This document shows positions 11,668 through 20,734 of a DNA stretch of 38,711 nt, piece after piece. How positions within the stretch are numbered: the stretch's first letter is position 1; every line of letters begins with the position of its first letter. The translations under genes were made by a program, and so were the position numbers. The DNA is taken from NCBI RefSeq assembly GCF_900172235.1, contig NZ_FWFQ01000028.1, positions 1-38,711 on the forward strand. Reading direction: 5' to 3'. This DNA is from Pseudoruegeria aquimaris (GTDB lineage: Bacteria; Pseudomonadota; Alphaproteobacteria; Rhodobacterales; Rhodobacteraceae). Under the pieces are notes generated by a model. It searched no databases. It was not told the origin of the DNA and saw nothing but the letters and a program-made list of their open reading frames with translations.

Positions 11668-12426
11668 ATGAAGGTATTGGTGCCTGTCAAACGCGTGATC
11701 GACTACAACGTGAAGGTCCGCGTCAAAGCGGACGGCACGGGTGTCGATCTCGCCAACGTCAAAATGTCGATGAACCCCTTCGACGAAATCGCCGTCGAGG
11801 AAGCCATCCGCCTGAAGGAAAAGGGCAAGGCCGACGAGATCGTCGTCGTCTCCATCGGCGTGAAGCAGGCCCAGGAAACCCTGCGCACCGCTCTGGCCAT
11901 GGGTGCGGACCGCGCCATCCTCGTGGTCGCCGCCGATGACGTCCACCAGGACATCGAGCCGCTCGCCGTTGCCAAGATCCTCGCCAAGGTCGTGGAAGAA
12001 GAGCAGCCCGGGCTGGTGATCGCCGGCAAGCAGGCGATCGACAACGACATGAACGCCACCGGCCAGATGCTTTCGGCGCTGCTGGGCTGGTCCCAGGCGA
12101 CCTTCGCCTCCGAGGTGGACATCGAGGGCGACACCGCCAAGGTCACCCGCGAGGTGGACGGCGGCCTGCAGACCATCGCAGTGAAGATGCCCGCCATCAT
12201 CACCGCGGACCTGCGCCTGAACGAGCCGCGCTACGCCTCCCTGCCCAACATCATGAAGGCGAAGAAGAAGCCGCTGGACGAGAAGACCGCCGCCGACTAC
12301 GGCGTCGATGTCACGCCGCGCCTCACCGTCGTCTCCACCAAGGAGCCCGAGGCCCGCGCCGCCGGGATCATCGTGGGCTCCGTGGATGAGCTGGTTGCGA
12401 AACTCAAAGAAGCGGGGGCTGTGTAA
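11668..12426 (+). CDS. etfB: Electron transfer flavoprotein beta subunit
   Basis: The small subunit of the soluble ETF heterodimer, which accepts electrons from acyl-CoA and related dehydrogenases and passes them to ETF-ubiquinone oxidoreductase. It has 252 residues, the usual length. The N-terminus [20 protein letters not shown] and the segment [20 protein letters not shown] are typical, and the AMP-binding region lies around AMGADRAI and [14 protein letters not shown]. The ATG at 11668 has a strong AAGGAG ribosome-binding site about 8 bases upstream (11653-11658). The stop overlaps the etfA start (TAATG), so the subunits are made in a coupled way. Confidence 0.97.
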   Translation: MKVLVPVKRVIDYNVKVRVKADGTGVDLANVKMSMNPFDEIAVEEAIRLKEKGKADEIVVVSIGVKQAQETLRTALAMGADRAILVVAADDVHQDIEPLAVAKILAKVVEEEQPGLVIAGKQAIDNDMNATGQMLSALLGWSQATFASEVDIEGDTAKVTREVDGGLQTIAVKMPAIITADLRLNEPRYASLPNIMKAKKKPLDEKTAADYGVDVTPRLTVVSTKEPEARAAGIIVGSVDELVAKLKEAGAV

Positions 12427-13355
12427 TGGCTGTTCTTCTCCTTGCCGAAGTGAACAACGGCGAACTGGCGCTGGACGCCACCGCCAAGGCCGTGACCGCC
12501 GCGAAAGCGCTGGGTGACGTCACCGTGCTGGCCGCCGGCGCCTCCGCCGCCGCCGCCGGTGAAGCCGCCGCCAAGATCGACGGCGTGTCCAAGGTGCTCG
12601 TCGCCGAGGATCCGGCGCTGGGCCACCGCCTCGCCGAGAACACCGCGGCGCTGATCGTCTCGCTGGCCGATGGCTACGAGCACATCGTCGCCCCGGCCAC
12701 CACCGACGCCAAGAACGTGATGCCCCGCGTGGCCGCGCTTCTGGACGCGATGGTGATCTCGGACGTGACGGCCGTCGTGGACGGCGAGACCTTCGAGCGC
12801 CCGATCTACGCCGGCAACGCGATCCAGACGGTGAAATCCTCCGACGCCAAGAAGGTCATCACCTTCCGCACCTCCACCTTCGACGCGGCCGGCGAAGGCG
12901 GCGCGGCCCCGGTGGAAACCATCGGCGGCGCAACCGATACCGGCCTCGCCTCCTGGGTCGAGGACAAGGTGGCCGAGAGCGATCGCCCCGAGCTGACCAG
13001 CGCCGGCATCGTCGTCTCCGGCGGCCGCGGCGTGGGCTCCGAGGAAGACTTCAAGATCATCGAAGCGCTGGCCGACAAGCTGGGCGCCGCCGTGGGCGCC
13101 TCCCGCGCCGCGGTGGACTCCGGCTACGCCCCGAACGATTGGCAAGTGGGTCAGACGGGCAAGGTGGTTGCGCCCGAGCTCTACATCGCCTGCGGCATCT
13201 CCGGTGCGATCCAGCACCTCGCCGGCATGAAGGACTCCAAGATCATCGTCGCCATCAACAAGGACGAAGAAGCGCCGATCTTCCAGGTGGCCGATTTCGG
13301 CCTCGTGGCCGATCTGTTCCAGGCCGTGCCGGAACTGACCGAGAAACTCGGCTGA
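12426..13355 (+). CDS. etfA: Electron transfer flavoprotein alpha subunit
   Basis: The large, FAD-binding subunit of ETF, 309 residues. The N-terminal domain resembles EtfB. The C-terminal FAD domain starts around [20 protein letters not shown] and continues through [28 protein letters not shown] and [18 protein letters not shown], which are the conserved flavin-contact segments. The ATG overlaps the TAA of etfB by one base. A strong intrinsic terminator lies about 45 bases after the stop, so etfBA is a two-gene operon. In this genome it should serve Mcd as well as beta-oxidation dehydrogenases; that link is inferred. Confidence 0.97.
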   Translation: MAVLLLAEVNNGELALDATAKAVTAAKALGDVTVLAAGASAAAAGEAAAKIDGVSKVLVAEDPALGHRLAENTAALIVSLADGYEHIVAPATTDAKNVMPRVAALLDAMVISDVTAVVDGETFERPIYAGNAIQTVKSSDAKKVITFRTSTFDAAGEGGAAPVETIGGATDTGLASWVEDKVAESDRPELTSAGIVVSGGRGVGSEEDFKIIEALADKLGAAVGASRAAVDSGYAPNDWQVGQTGKVVAPELYIACGISGAIQHLAGMKDSKIIVAINKDEEAPIFQVADFGLVADLFQAVPELTEKLG

Positions 13356-13400
13356 TATCGCGCGGCCGGGCCTGTGCCCGGCCCCGTCAGGAACACCTGA

Positions 13401-13426
13401 GGCCCGCCCCCGTGGCGGGCCTTTTC
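13401..13426 (+). terminator. Intrinsic terminator of the etfBA operon
   Basis: An 8-bp perfect stem, GGCCCGCC pairing with GGCGGGCC, with a 5-base loop is followed by TTTTCC. It lies about 45 bases after the etfA stop and reads on the plus strand. Its reverse complement lacks a T tract, so it is one-directional. Confidence 0.85.
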
Positions 13427-13456
13427 CGTTTCACGGCGCCTGCTCGCTCGCCCTCT

Positions 13457-14308
13457 TCAAACCAGCCCCGGCCCCTGCACCGCCGGCTCACCCTTTCGGC
13501 GCGGCAGCGCCCCGCGCAACTCCGTGATCAGGCGGCGGGCGATCAGATCATGGGCCAGGGGCCCCGGCACGATCGGATAGGGCAGGCTGCGGGGCTCCGG
13601 CAGCACGCATTCCAGAACCCGCGCCCCCGTCTGCGCCGCGAGGTCTTCGAGCATCTCCTGGGTGACACCGCCCGCCAGAACATCCGCACGCGGGCCCGTT
13701 TCATCTTCCGGCCGTGGCGTCATCAGCAGCACCTTCGGCCCCAGGATCCCGATCAGTTCCCGCATCTTCCGTGCCCACTGCGCCCGAAGTTCGGCCTCGA
13801 CCAGGGCGTAGGCGGCCGGGTTTTCCGCCCGCAGCACCCGCGTGAGGTGGCCGACGAAATTGATTCCCGCGAAATCCACGTTCGGAAACAAAGCCTTGAG
13901 CGGCGGCTCCGGCGCGATGAAGCGATCGTTGCGCTTGCGGTGTACCCGGTAGAACCGGTTCGACAGCCCGTGGATGCCCGGCGTTTCGATGACGGTCACC
14001 GCCGCGGCAGACCCCGCCTGCGGCCCCGTCGCCATGGCGAGATAGGCATCGACGCCCGCGTTGGGCACCGCGCAGCAGGCCGCAGGCTCGCCGAGCGCCC
14101 GTGTGATCTGTTCGACGAACGGGGCCTTCAGGCCGCGCCCGGCGGTCAGCGTGCCGCCAAGAAACAGGATTCTCGCCGGCCCCTTACGTGCCGCAGCTCC
14201 CTGCGGCGCCTGAACCACGCTGTTGCGCCAATCCTCCTCGTCGTTCCAGGTCTTCCCGTCGTCACTCTCCACGGCTGTGCCCTCCGGCAACTGGATGGAG
14301 GCCCACAC
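13457..14308 (-). CDS. DUF6473-like protein
   Basis: A 283-residue protein of a family common in Rhodobacteraceae but without known function. The segment [14 protein letters not shown] followed by [34 protein letters not shown] and ARKMRELI matches my memory of DUF6473 proteins. The repeated GG-T and N-G positions resemble a GDSL-esterase-like fold, but no catalytic triad can be assigned with confidence. The open frame begins at a GTG (14306-14308), and the true start is uncertain because the first 40 residues are poorly conserved in character. It converges on etfA and is divergent from the 3-hydroxybutyryl-CoA dehydrogenase gene. Confidence 0.75.
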   Translation of the reverse strand: MWASIQLPEGTAVESDDGKTWNDEEDWRNSVVQAPQGAAARKGPARILFLGGTLTAGRGLKAPFVEQITRALGEPAACCAVPNAGVDAYLAMATGPQAGSAAAVTVIETPGIHGLSNRFYRVHRKRNDRFIAPEPPLKALFPNVDFAGINFVGHLTRVLRAENPAAYALVEAELRAQWARKMRELIGILGPKVLLMTPRPEDETGPRADVLAGGVTQEMLEDLAAQTGARVLECVLPEPRSLPYPIVPGPLAHDLIARRLITELRGALPRRKGEPAVQGPGLV

Positions 14309-14429
14309 TGACAGCTCGGCATTTCAAAAGGCTTAACGCCCCTCAGACAGGCCATTTCCGGCCCGCGCGCCCTTGCGGTTTCCCGCGGCAAACGATTAGT
14401 GTCACGGGGATTTTCAGCGAGGCACATCC

Positions 14430-15305
14430 ATGGATATCAAGACGGTCGGAATCGTAGGCGCGGGCCAGATGGGCAACGGTATCGCCCATGTCTTCGCGCT
14501 TGCGGGATACGAGGTGAAGCTCAACGACATCGCGCAGGAAAGCCTGGATCGGGCGGTCTCCCTGATCCGGCGCAACATGGACAGGCAGGTCGGCAAGGGT
14601 GTCATCACGCAGGAGGAAATGGACGCCGCGATCGCGCGCATCAGCACCACGCTGACGCTCGCCGACCTCGGCCAATCCGACCTCGTGATCGAGGCCGCAA
14701 CCGAGCGCGAGACGATCAAGCAGGCCATCTTCGAAGACCTGATCCCGCACCTGAAGCCCGAAACGATCCTCACCTCCAACACCTCCTCGATCTCGATCAC
14801 GCGCCTCGCCTCGCGCACCGACCGGCCGGAGAAGTTCATGGGGTTCCACTTCATGAACCCGGTGCCGATCATGCAGCTCGTGGAGCTGATCCGCGGCATC
14901 GCCACCGACGAAGCCACCTACAACACCTGCCTCGGCGTGGTGGAGCGGCTGGGCAAGACGGCGGCCTCCGCCGAGGATTTCCCGGCCTTCATCGTCAACC
15001 GCATCCTGATGCCGATGATCAACGAGGCGATCTACACGCTCTACGAGGGCGTGGGCAGCGTGCAATCGATCGACACCTCGATGAAACTGGGCGCCAACCA
15101 CCCGATGGGCCCGCTGGAACTGGCCGATTTCATCGGGCTCGACACCTGCCTTGCGATCATGAACGTGCTGCACGAGGGGCTTGCGGACACCAAGTATCGC
15201 CCCTGCCCCCTCCTGACCAAATACGTCGAGGCCGGCTGGCTGGGCCGCAAGACGAAGCGGGGCTTCTACGACTATCGCGGCGAGACACCCGTGCCCACCC
15301 GCTGA
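14430..15305 (+). CDS. 3-hydroxybutyryl-CoA dehydrogenase
   Basis: An NAD(P)-dependent enzyme interconverting 3-hydroxybutyryl-CoA and acetoacetyl-CoA in short-chain fatty acid, polyhydroxybutyrate and C2 metabolism. The 291-residue length is that of the single-function enzyme rather than the FadB fusion. The Rossmann loop is VGIVGAGQMGNGIAHVFA at the N-terminus, and the catalytic His140 sits in GFHFMNPVP. The C-terminal domain has the usual NRILMPMINEAIY, HPMGPLELADFIGLD and GWLGRKTKRGFYDY. The ATG is at 14430. The gene has no close same-strand partner. Names used for this family include hbd, paaH and hbdA. Confidence 0.95.
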   Translation: MDIKTVGIVGAGQMGNGIAHVFALAGYEVKLNDIAQESLDRAVSLIRRNMDRQVGKGVITQEEMDAAIARISTTLTLADLGQSDLVIEAATERETIKQAIFEDLIPHLKPETILTSNTSSISITRLASRTDRPEKFMGFHFMNPVPIMQLVELIRGIATDEATYNTCLGVVERLGKTAASAEDFPAFIVNRILMPMINEAIYTLYEGVGSVQSIDTSMKLGANHPMGPLELADFIGLDTCLAIMNVLHEGLADTKYRPCPLLTKYVEAGWLGRKTKRGFYDYRGETPVPTR

Positions 15306-15311
15306 CCGGGG

Positions 15312-15860
15312 TCAGAAGGGAAAGACCGGCGGCAGCGAGGGCGGAGCGTTCTGCTGCGCCAGCGCCTCCTGCAGAGTGTGCGCGCCGGAGTTTCCCGCGG
15401 GCCGCTGGGCCAGATCTTCGGGAACGGCATAACCTGCGCCGTCCCGCCCCCAGGCAGCCGGCTGACAGAACGAAAGCGCTCTCCGGTCAGCCCGGCCCTT
15501 CCGACCGGGCCAATGCTCCGCATAGGGCGCGCCGATCACGCAGGCGATTGCCGGCTCGGGCGGCACACCCGTCCACCAGGGCGAGACGGGGGATCGCTCC
15601 GACATGCCGTCTGGCGTATCGGGAACACCCTGCGTGCGGATCAGGAGCGCCCCTCTGCGGGAGATCTCGTAGCCCCGCAACAGCCGCGCTTCGCCGTAGA
15701 AGGGCCCAAGCTGGTGGCTGATGGCCGAAAAGGCCTTGGGCAGATGCGCGCACCATCGGGGATCCTCCAGAACGCTCGCCTCCAGCGCGATCTCCACGAA
15801 GTTCGCCCAGTATCGCACGACCCCGCCAACCTTGCGCCAGCCGTGCGCGTGGGAGGGCAT
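15312..15860 (-). CDS. Hypothetical protein, not recognised
   Basis: An ATG-started frame of 182 residues with no family I recognise. It has no signal peptide or membrane segment, many Trp and Arg residues, and a Pro-rich end (PPSLPPVFPF). A hydrophilic first half (YWANFVEIALEASVLEDPRW) looks like a real globular protein. It lies convergent with the dehydrogenase gene, with only 6 bases between the stops, and on the same strand as the acyltransferase about 120 bases upstream. No competing long frame on the other strand looks coding. The call rests on codon character and position only. Confidence 0.55.
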   Translation of the reverse strand: MPSHAHGWRKVGGVVRYWANFVEIALEASVLEDPRWCAHLPKAFSAISHQLGPFYGEARLLRGYEISRRGALLIRTQGVPDTPDGMSERSPVSPWWTGVPPEPAIACVIGAPYAEHWPGRKGRADRRALSFCQPAAWGRDGAGYAVPEDLAQRPAGNSGAHTLQEALAQQNAPPSLPPVFPF

Positions 15861-15981
15861 AGGCAGGGAGGAAGGTATGCACGGCTTTTTGCCCAGCCCG
15901 CCCCTGATGAAAGGGCGCTCCGAGGGCGGCCAGAGGCGGCTCCGGCCGGGTAGAGCTGCGAACAGGCTGTTCAGCCAGCCG

Positions 15982-16908
15982 CTACCCTTTCGCCAGCGGC
16001 CTCAGCGCGGCTGCTCCGGCGAGCGAAAGCCCCCGCGCTTCCGGTTGGGTGCGCAATGCAAGCGTCCGTTCCCGCAGGTAGGCGACGAATTCGCGGGCGT
16101 TGCCTTCCCACCGCGCGATCTCTTCCGGGGTAATCGGGTATCCGACCACCGGCGCCTGCGGCCGGTTCAGCGCATGGGCGACCTCGTGCAGAAGAAGCCC
16201 CTGCCGCAGCGTGGCCGAGATCTGGTTGGCGATCTGGTAGGCGCGGGAATTCTGCCCCGGAAAATAGACCGGAACCACCGTCGCGCCTGAGCGCTTCACC
16301 ATCTTGGAGGTGAAGGGGTTCCATTCGCGCTCGATCACCGGGCCGAACCACGTGTCCGACGTGGCCACGACACCGGAGGGAAACAGCACGATCACCCCGC
16401 CGTCGGCAAGATGCGCCATGGCCTGGCGCCGCATTTCGAGGTTCAGTTTCTGGGCGTTCTCCTCGTGGGGGAACGGCACCGGGATCATGAAATCCTTCAC
16501 CTCTTCCACGCCCGTCAGAAGCGAGCGGGTGAGGATCTTGTAATCGGTGCGCACACGGCCCACCAGCTCGGCCAGCACGATCCCGTCGACCAGCCCATGC
16601 GGGTGGTTCGCCACGATGACGACGGGGCCTTCCTTGGGAATGCGCGCGATCTGATCGGGCGGCGTCAGCAGTTCCACCCCCATGATCCGCAGCGCGTGGG
16701 ACCAGAAGGCCTGCCCCTCCTCAACGCCTTCGCGCTCGAACCGGCGGATGCGGCGCAGGATCGGGATCTTGCCCGTGCACCACTCCAAGGTGCGGATCAC
16801 GTTGGCCTTGAACGGGTTGGGAAAGGTGTTGGCGTAGGAAAGCTGCCGCTTGTCATACGGCACGTAATCGCCTTTAGCGGGAGCCCGGCCCTGGCCCGAA
16901 TTGTCCAT
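15982..16908 (-). CDS. Membrane-associated lysophospholipid/glycerol acyltransferase, HPHG type
   Basis: A 308-residue acyltransferase of the PlsC/LPLAT superfamily. The acceptor motif is ANHPHGLVDG with Asn101, His102 and His104. The HPHG core is that of the MGAT/DGAT2-like branch rather than the classic HX4D of PlsC. A second conserved block, VIVLFPSGVVATSD, provides the substrate-phosphate region. The protein probably sits on the cytoplasmic face of the inner membrane and acylates a lysolipid or glycerolipid; the substrate is not determined. The ATG is at 16906-16908. The gene follows ptsH on the same strand with a short gap (33 bases). Confidence 0.85.
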   Translation of the reverse strand: MDNSGQGRAPAKGDYVPYDKRQLSYANTFPNPFKANVIRTLEWCTGKIPILRRIRRFEREGVEEGQAFWSHALRIMGVELLTPPDQIARIPKEGPVVIVANHPHGLVDGIVLAELVGRVRTDYKILTRSLLTGVEEVKDFMIPVPFPHEENAQKLNLEMRRQAMAHLADGGVIVLFPSGVVATSDTWFGPVIEREWNPFTSKMVKRSGATVVPVYFPGQNSRAYQIANQISATLRQGLLLHEVAHALNRPQAPVVGYPITPEEIARWEGNAREFVAYLRERTLALRTQPEARGLSLAGAAALRPLAKG

Positions 16909-16941
16909 GTTGTGCGCCCCGTGCTTGCCGTGCGGCGCGGG

Positions 16942-17214
16942 TCAGAAGGACTCGCCGAACCTGTCTGCCACGAGGGCTTCGAGGGCATCGGCAAGTTTTG
17001 CGGCTTCGGGCCCACGCGTCTCTACATCAATAGTGGTTCCCTTGGAGGCTGCCAACATCAAAAGCCCCATGATGGAATCCCCTGATGCCGATATGCCATC
17101 CCGCGAGATCTCGGCCTCGGCGTCATGGGCTTCTACAACTTCCACGAGTTTCGCGGATGCGCGGGCATGCAAGCCCTTCTCGTTGATGATCTTCAAAGAA
17201 CGGCGTTCTGTCAT
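16942..17214 (-). CDS. ptsH: HPr phosphocarrier protein of the regulatory PTS
   Basis: A 90-residue HPr. The phosphorylated histidine is His16 in KGLHARAS. The HprK target serine is Ser47 in DSIMGLLML, which is the conserved regulatory site. It forms part of the incomplete PTS of alphaproteobacteria, which lacks sugar transporters and serves regulation. It lies 8 bases downstream of the EIIA gene and is the last PTS gene of the minus-strand unit that begins at chvI. Either ptsH or npr may be used as the name. Confidence 0.94.
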   Translation of the reverse strand: MTERRSLKIINEKGLHARASAKLVEVVEAHDAEAEISRDGISASGDSIMGLLMLAASKGTTIDVETRGPEAAKLADALEALVADRFGESF

Positions 17215-17222
17215 AATGTCCC

Positions 17223-17615
17223 TCAGCCCGACGAAACGTCGTAACTGTTTATGTATTTCCGGCCTGCGGCCTTCGCGGCCTCAACGGCCACCTCCACCGG
17301 TTTGCTCCGGCTTTTCGCCAGCTTGATCAGCATCGGCAGGTTGGCCCCGTAGAGAATCATCCGGTTCGAAGGGCTGCAGGCCCGCAGCGAAAGGTTGGAG
17401 GGCGATCCGCCGAACATGTCCGTCACCACCACGACACCATCCCCCGTGTCCACGGCGTCGGCAGCGGCGCAGATTTCTTCCTGCTTCTGGCTGCGGTCAT
17501 CCTCGGCGCCGATGGTGATGGCGCGCATGCCCGGCTGCCTGCCGACGACATGTTCGACAGCGGACAGGTATTCCCCGGCCAGCCCCCCGTGTGCGACAAT
17601 CACGATGCCGATCAC
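17223..17615 (-). CDS. PTS system EIIA component, mannose/fructose type
   Basis: A 130-residue EIIA-Man domain protein. The phosphoryl acceptor is His9 in IVIVAHGGLAGEYL, followed by the typical VVVVTDMFGGSPSNLS block and NLPMLIKLA. There is no EIIB, EIIC or EIID beside it, so it is a free-standing regulatory EIIA accepting phosphate from HPr, probably affecting other regulators such as ChvG or PEP-dependent processes. It lies between rapZ (9 bases upstream) and HPr (8 bases downstream) in one transcription unit. It is sometimes called ptsL or manX in alphaproteobacteria. Confidence 0.93.
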   Translation of the reverse strand: MIGIVIVAHGGLAGEYLSAVEHVVGRQPGMRAITIGAEDDRSQKQEEICAAADAVDTGDGVVVVTDMFGGSPSNLSLRACSPSNRMILYGANLPMLIKLAKSRSKPVEVAVEAAKAAGRKYINSYDVSSG

Positions 17616-17624
17616 GCATTCATC

Positions 17625-18521
17625 CTAGTGCTTGTCGGGCGGGAGTGACGCCCGACGTTCAAGTTCCCGGTGCCTTATAGACACCTGCCATCCGGCTTGT
17701 GCAAGCGCATGTGCAAGTTTTTCAGCCATTGTGACCGAGCGGTGCTGCCCGCCGGTGCATCCGAACCCGATAGAGAGATGCGCCTTGCCCTCCTCGATAT
17801 AGGCAGGCAGCAGCAGTTCGGAAAGATCCAGCACCTTCGCGAAGAAGGCCGCGAAGCGGGGATCGGACGCGACGTAATCCTGCACGGCCCCGTCGCGCCC
17901 GTCGAGCGCGCGCAACGCGGGCTCCCAGTAGGGATTGGCGAGGAAGCGGCAATCGAAGATCATGTCGATCCCCCGCGGCGTGCCGCGTTTGTAGGAGAAG
18001 CTCTGAACCGAAACCGCCAGCCGCTGCCCGCTTTCCGGGGCGAACCAGCGCTCCACCTCGGCGCGCAGCTCGTGCGGGGTGAGTTCGCTGGTGTCGATCA
18101 GCACGTCGGCGCGCTTGCGGGCGGGCAGAAGCAGATCCATCTCGGCCTCGATGCCGATGATGGGCGCGTCGGCCGGGGCAAGCGGGTGGCGCCGCCGCGT
18201 CTCCGAGAATCGCCGCAGCAGAACCTCCGGGCGGCAATCCAGGAAAAGCAGCTCCACCGAAACATCGCTGCGGGCGGTCAGCGCATCGATCAGCTCGGCC
18301 ATGGCGTTGGCCGAGAAATCCCGGTTGCGCGCATCGATTCCCAGCGCCAGCGGCCGCCCTGAAGCGGCGCCGTCCAGCAGGCGCGGCACCAGCGTGAGCG
18401 GCATGTTGTCGATCGCCTCGAAGCCGAGGTCTTCCAGCACGTGGATGGCACTGGAGCGCCCCGCGCCGGAAGGGCCCGTCACCAGCACCAGTTTCTGACC
18501 GTCCGGCCTTGGATCGCTCAT
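17625..18521 (-). CDS. rapZ: RNase adapter / nucleotide-binding protein RapZ
   Basis: A 298-residue RapZ/YvcJ family protein. The Walker A loop is [11 protein letters not shown] (residues 16-26), with Arg22 in place of the usual Lys, as in many alphaproteobacterial members. The C-terminal signature is [17 protein letters not shown]. In E. coli RapZ guides RNase E to the GlmZ small RNA and senses glucosamine-6-phosphate; in alphaproteobacteria its partner is not established. Its ATG overlaps the hprK stop (ATGA at 18518-18521), placing it in the HprK-EIIA-HPr unit and supporting a shared regulatory role. Confidence 0.94.
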   Translation of the reverse strand: MSDPRPDGQKLVLVTGPSGAGRSSAIHVLEDLGFEAIDNMPLTLVPRLLDGAASGRPLALGIDARNRDFSANAMAELIDALTARSDVSVELLFLDCRPEVLLRRFSETRRRHPLAPADAPIIGIEAEMDLLLPARKRADVLIDTSELTPHELRAEVERWFAPESGQRLAVSVQSFSYKRGTPRGIDMIFDCRFLANPYWEPALRALDGRDGAVQDYVASDPRFAAFFAKVLDLSELLLPAYIEEGKAHLSIGFGCTGGQHRSVTMAEKLAHALAQAGWQVSIRHRELERRASLPPDKH

Positions 18522-19003
18522 TGCGCGTTTTCCTTTTCACCCGCGCCCGCCGCCCGCAGAACCAGCAGGAGCGCCGGGGCAAAATGTGGCCCATCCACCT
18601 TCGAAAACAAGGAGACGGAATGTCCCGACAACGTAAGCGCGCGCGGCTCGGGCAGGCGATCCGCTTCGATTGCATCCAGATCGACGACGGCATGAAGCCG
18701 CGCCGGTGCGGCCGCGGGCGCTTCCAGAAGGCCGAGGCCGCGGGCCTCGATCCGGCCCCGGATCGCCGCCGGGCAACCGATCCGAATGCCGCCGGCTTCC
18801 GCCGCAAGCAGCGCCCCGTCATCGGCCAGCAGGCCGGCTCCATGCGCCATGAGTTGCAGCGCGAGGGTGGATTTTCCGCTGCCGGACCGGCCGAGGATCA
18901 ACAGCGCCCGCCCGTGGAGGGCCACCGCGGACGCGTGAACGGGCGCCCCGGTATCGAGCGCCCGCTGCAACCTGCTCTGGAGGGTCCTGTCCGCTTCCGT
19001 CAT
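18518..19003 (-). CDS. hprK: HPr kinase/phosphorylase, short alphaproteobacterial type, here also the C-terminal part of a fused frame
   Basis: HprK phosphorylates HPr on serine (Ser47 in this genome) and removes the phosphate. The unit starting at the ATG 19001-19003 has 161 residues, the usual length of the alphaproteobacterial short form. It has the Walker [13 protein letters not shown] and then GAGLLADDG. Its own start is preserved, with an AAGG six bases upstream, so it may be translated independently. In this sequence no stop separates it from chvG: the frame runs through from ChvG into HprK. The stop overlaps the rapZ start. The closely packed rapZ, EIIA and HPr genes support a conventional HprK function. 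Confidence 0.88.
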   Translation of the reverse strand: MTEADRTLQSRLQRALDTGAPVHASAVALHGRALLILGRSGSGKSTLALQLMAHGAGLLADDGALLAAEAGGIRIGCPAAIRGRIEARGLGLLEAPAAAPARLHAVVDLDAIEADRLPEPRALTLSGHSVSLFSKVDGPHFAPALLLVLRAAGAGEKENAQ

Positions 19004-20734
19004 CGCCGGCCTTAAACCGGCAGCCCCACCACGAAGCGCGCCCAGCGGCTCGGAGGTCACGTCGGCTTCGGTCGGACGGATGTTCTCGGCCCAGATCACC
19101 CCGTCATGGGCCTCGACGATCTGCTTGGAAATCGCGAGGCCGAGGCCGGAGTTGTTGCCGAACTGCCCCGGCGGGCGCTCGGAGTAGAAGCGGTTGAAGA
19201 TCTTGTGCAGCGCCTGATCCGGAATGCCGGGGCCGGTGTCTTCGACCACGATCAGCACCCGGTTCTCGCGCTTGCGGGCCCAGACCCGGATCGCATCGCC
19301 CTCTTCGCAGAAGGAAATCGCGTTGGTGATCAGGTTCACGAAGACTTGCGCCAGCCGCGCTTCGAGCCCCATCACGATGATCGGCTTGGCCGGCAGATCC
19401 GAGATGAACTCGATCCCCTTGGACCGCGCCTCGTTGCCGAGATACTCGTTGATGTTGCCCAGCATCTTCAGCAGATCGAAGGCCTCTTCCTCCTCGCGCA
19501 CCAGCTCGCTGTCGAGGCGGGAGGCGTTGGAGATGTCGGACACAAGGCGATCCAGCCGGCGCACGTCGTGATCGATCACGTCGAGCAGCTTCTCGCGCTG
19601 ATCCTCGCGCTTGGCCACGCGCAGCGTTCCGACGGCGGAGCGCAGCGAAGCCAGCGGGTTCTTGATCTCATGGGCCACGTCGGCGGCGAACTGCTCGTTT
19701 GCATCGATGCGGTCGTAGAGCGCCGTCACCATGCCGCGCAGCGCGCCGGAGAGGCGGCCGATCTCGTCCGGCCGGGCGGTCAGATCGGGGATGCGGATCC
19801 GGTTCGGGCTCATCTTGCGGGCATTGCGGTCACGCCCCAGTTCAGCCGCCTCGGCAAGATCGGACAGCGGGTTCGCGATCGTCGAGGCGAGCGCGAGGCT
19901 CAGCCCGATGGAGACCAGCAGCGCCACCACGAACATCTGCAACACCTGCTCGCGATCCTGACGGACGAGGCGATCGATCTCCCCGGCCGCGCTCGTGAGC
20001 GCGACGGCGCCGACGGGTTTGCCGTTCTGCATCACCGGCGCGACGACGGCGAAGCGCTCACCGCCCTCGCCCTCCTGCGTCCGCTGCGCCGGCTGCCCCT
20101 GTTCGAGCGCCGCGGGCAGCAGGGCGCGCGCCATGTCCTCCGCGGTGGCTTCCGGGGCGTCGACGACCTGATCGTCCGGCCCGAGCAGGCCCGAGATGCT
20201 GTGCCAGACCGAATTCAGGAAATCCGTGATCAGCGTGCTGCGCTCCCGCGTGCCGCCGGCTTCCGCCAATGGATCGTTTTCACCGGTCGCACGGCCCACG
20301 AGGGCGCCGTTGGCATCGAACACGAAGGCCTCGGTGCCCTTGGCGAGGGAAAGCGCATCGAGCGTGCGCTGCACGTCGATCCCGTCGCCGGTGGCGAAGT
20401 TCACCGGGGCGCTGGCCGGAAGCTGGGCTTCGAACACGCTGGCCACGAGCGCCGTTTCGGCCACGAGCGCCGCATCGCGCTGCTCGACGAGCGAAGAGCG
20501 CACCGGGTTGAGATAGAGCACCCCGGCCACGAGAATGATCAGGGCCAGCAGGTTGAAGGTGATGATCTTGCGCGCCAGTGCCGAACGGTTGAGCGAGATG
20601 AACCCGCGGCGCGCCCGGCGCGCCGACAATTCGCCATCGCTGCCGGAGGCGGGGTTTTCCCAATCCTCTCCGAGCACCACATTCGCGCTTCTGCCCTTGC
20701 TCTCGCGCACATCGATCTCCGGGGCGAGTGTCAT
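18518..20734 (-). CDS. chvG: Sensor histidine kinase ChvG reading in frame into HprK (738-residue ORF, probable frameshift)
   Basis: The first 572 or so residues are ChvG, the envelope-stress/acid sensor kinase paired with ChvI. The order is a first membrane helix (about residues 55-75), a periplasmic sensor of about 200 residues, a second helix and HAMP, then HisKA with [15 protein letters not shown] and the ATPase core with [16 protein letters not shown] and [10 protein letters not shown]. ChvG proteins normally end [10 protein letters not shown] and stop. Here the sequence reads EPLGALRGG, and inserting one GC pair into the GCGCGC tract at 19036-19041 restores [10 protein letters not shown] and a TAA at 19012-19014, eight bases before the hprK ATG. 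A two-base deletion thus fuses ChvG to HprK. The start overlaps the chvI stop (ATGA). Confidence 0.85.
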   Translation of the reverse strand: MTLAPEIDVRESKGRSANVVLGEDWENPASGSDGELSARRARRGFISLNRSALARKIITFNLLALIILVAGVLYLNPVRSSLVEQRDAALVAETALVASVFEAQLPASAPVNFATGDGIDVQRTLDALSLAKGTEAFVFDANGALVGRATGENDPLAEAGGTRERSTLITDFLNSVWHSISGLLGPDDQVVDAPEATAEDMARALLPAALEQGQPAQRTQEGEGGERFAVVAPVMQNGKPVGAVALTSAAGEIDRLVRQDREQVLQMFVVALLVSIGLSLALASTIANPLSDLAEAAELGRDRNARKMSPNRIRIPDLTARPDEIGRLSGALRGMVTALYDRIDANEQFAADVAHEIKNPLASLRSAVGTLRVAKREDQREKLLDVIDHDVRRLDRLVSDISNASRLDSELVREEEEAFDLLKMLGNINEYLGNEARSKGIEFISDLPAKPIIVMGLEARLAQVFVNLITNAISFCEEGDAIRVWARKRENRVLIVVEDTGPGIPDQALHKIFNRFYSERPPGQFGNNSGLGLAISKQIVEAHDGVIWAENIRPTEADVTSEPLGALRGGAAGLRPAMTEADRTLQSRLQRALDTGAPVHASAVALHGRALLILGRSGSGKSTLALQLMAHGAGLLADDGALLAAEAGGIRIGCPAAIRGRIEARGLGLLEAPAAAPARLHAVVDLDAIEADRLPEPRALTLSGHSVSLFSKVDGPHFAPALLLVLRAAGAGEKENAQ
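19036..19041. repeat. Short GC dinucleotide tract with an apparent two-base loss
   Basis: The plus strand reads GCGCGC. One further GC would give the standard ChvG carboxyl end and a stop eight bases ahead of hprK. Without it the chvG frame enters hprK in its own reading frame. The tract is short, so slippage is possible but not expected to be frequent. An assembly or sequencing error is the main alternative. Confidence 0.6.
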
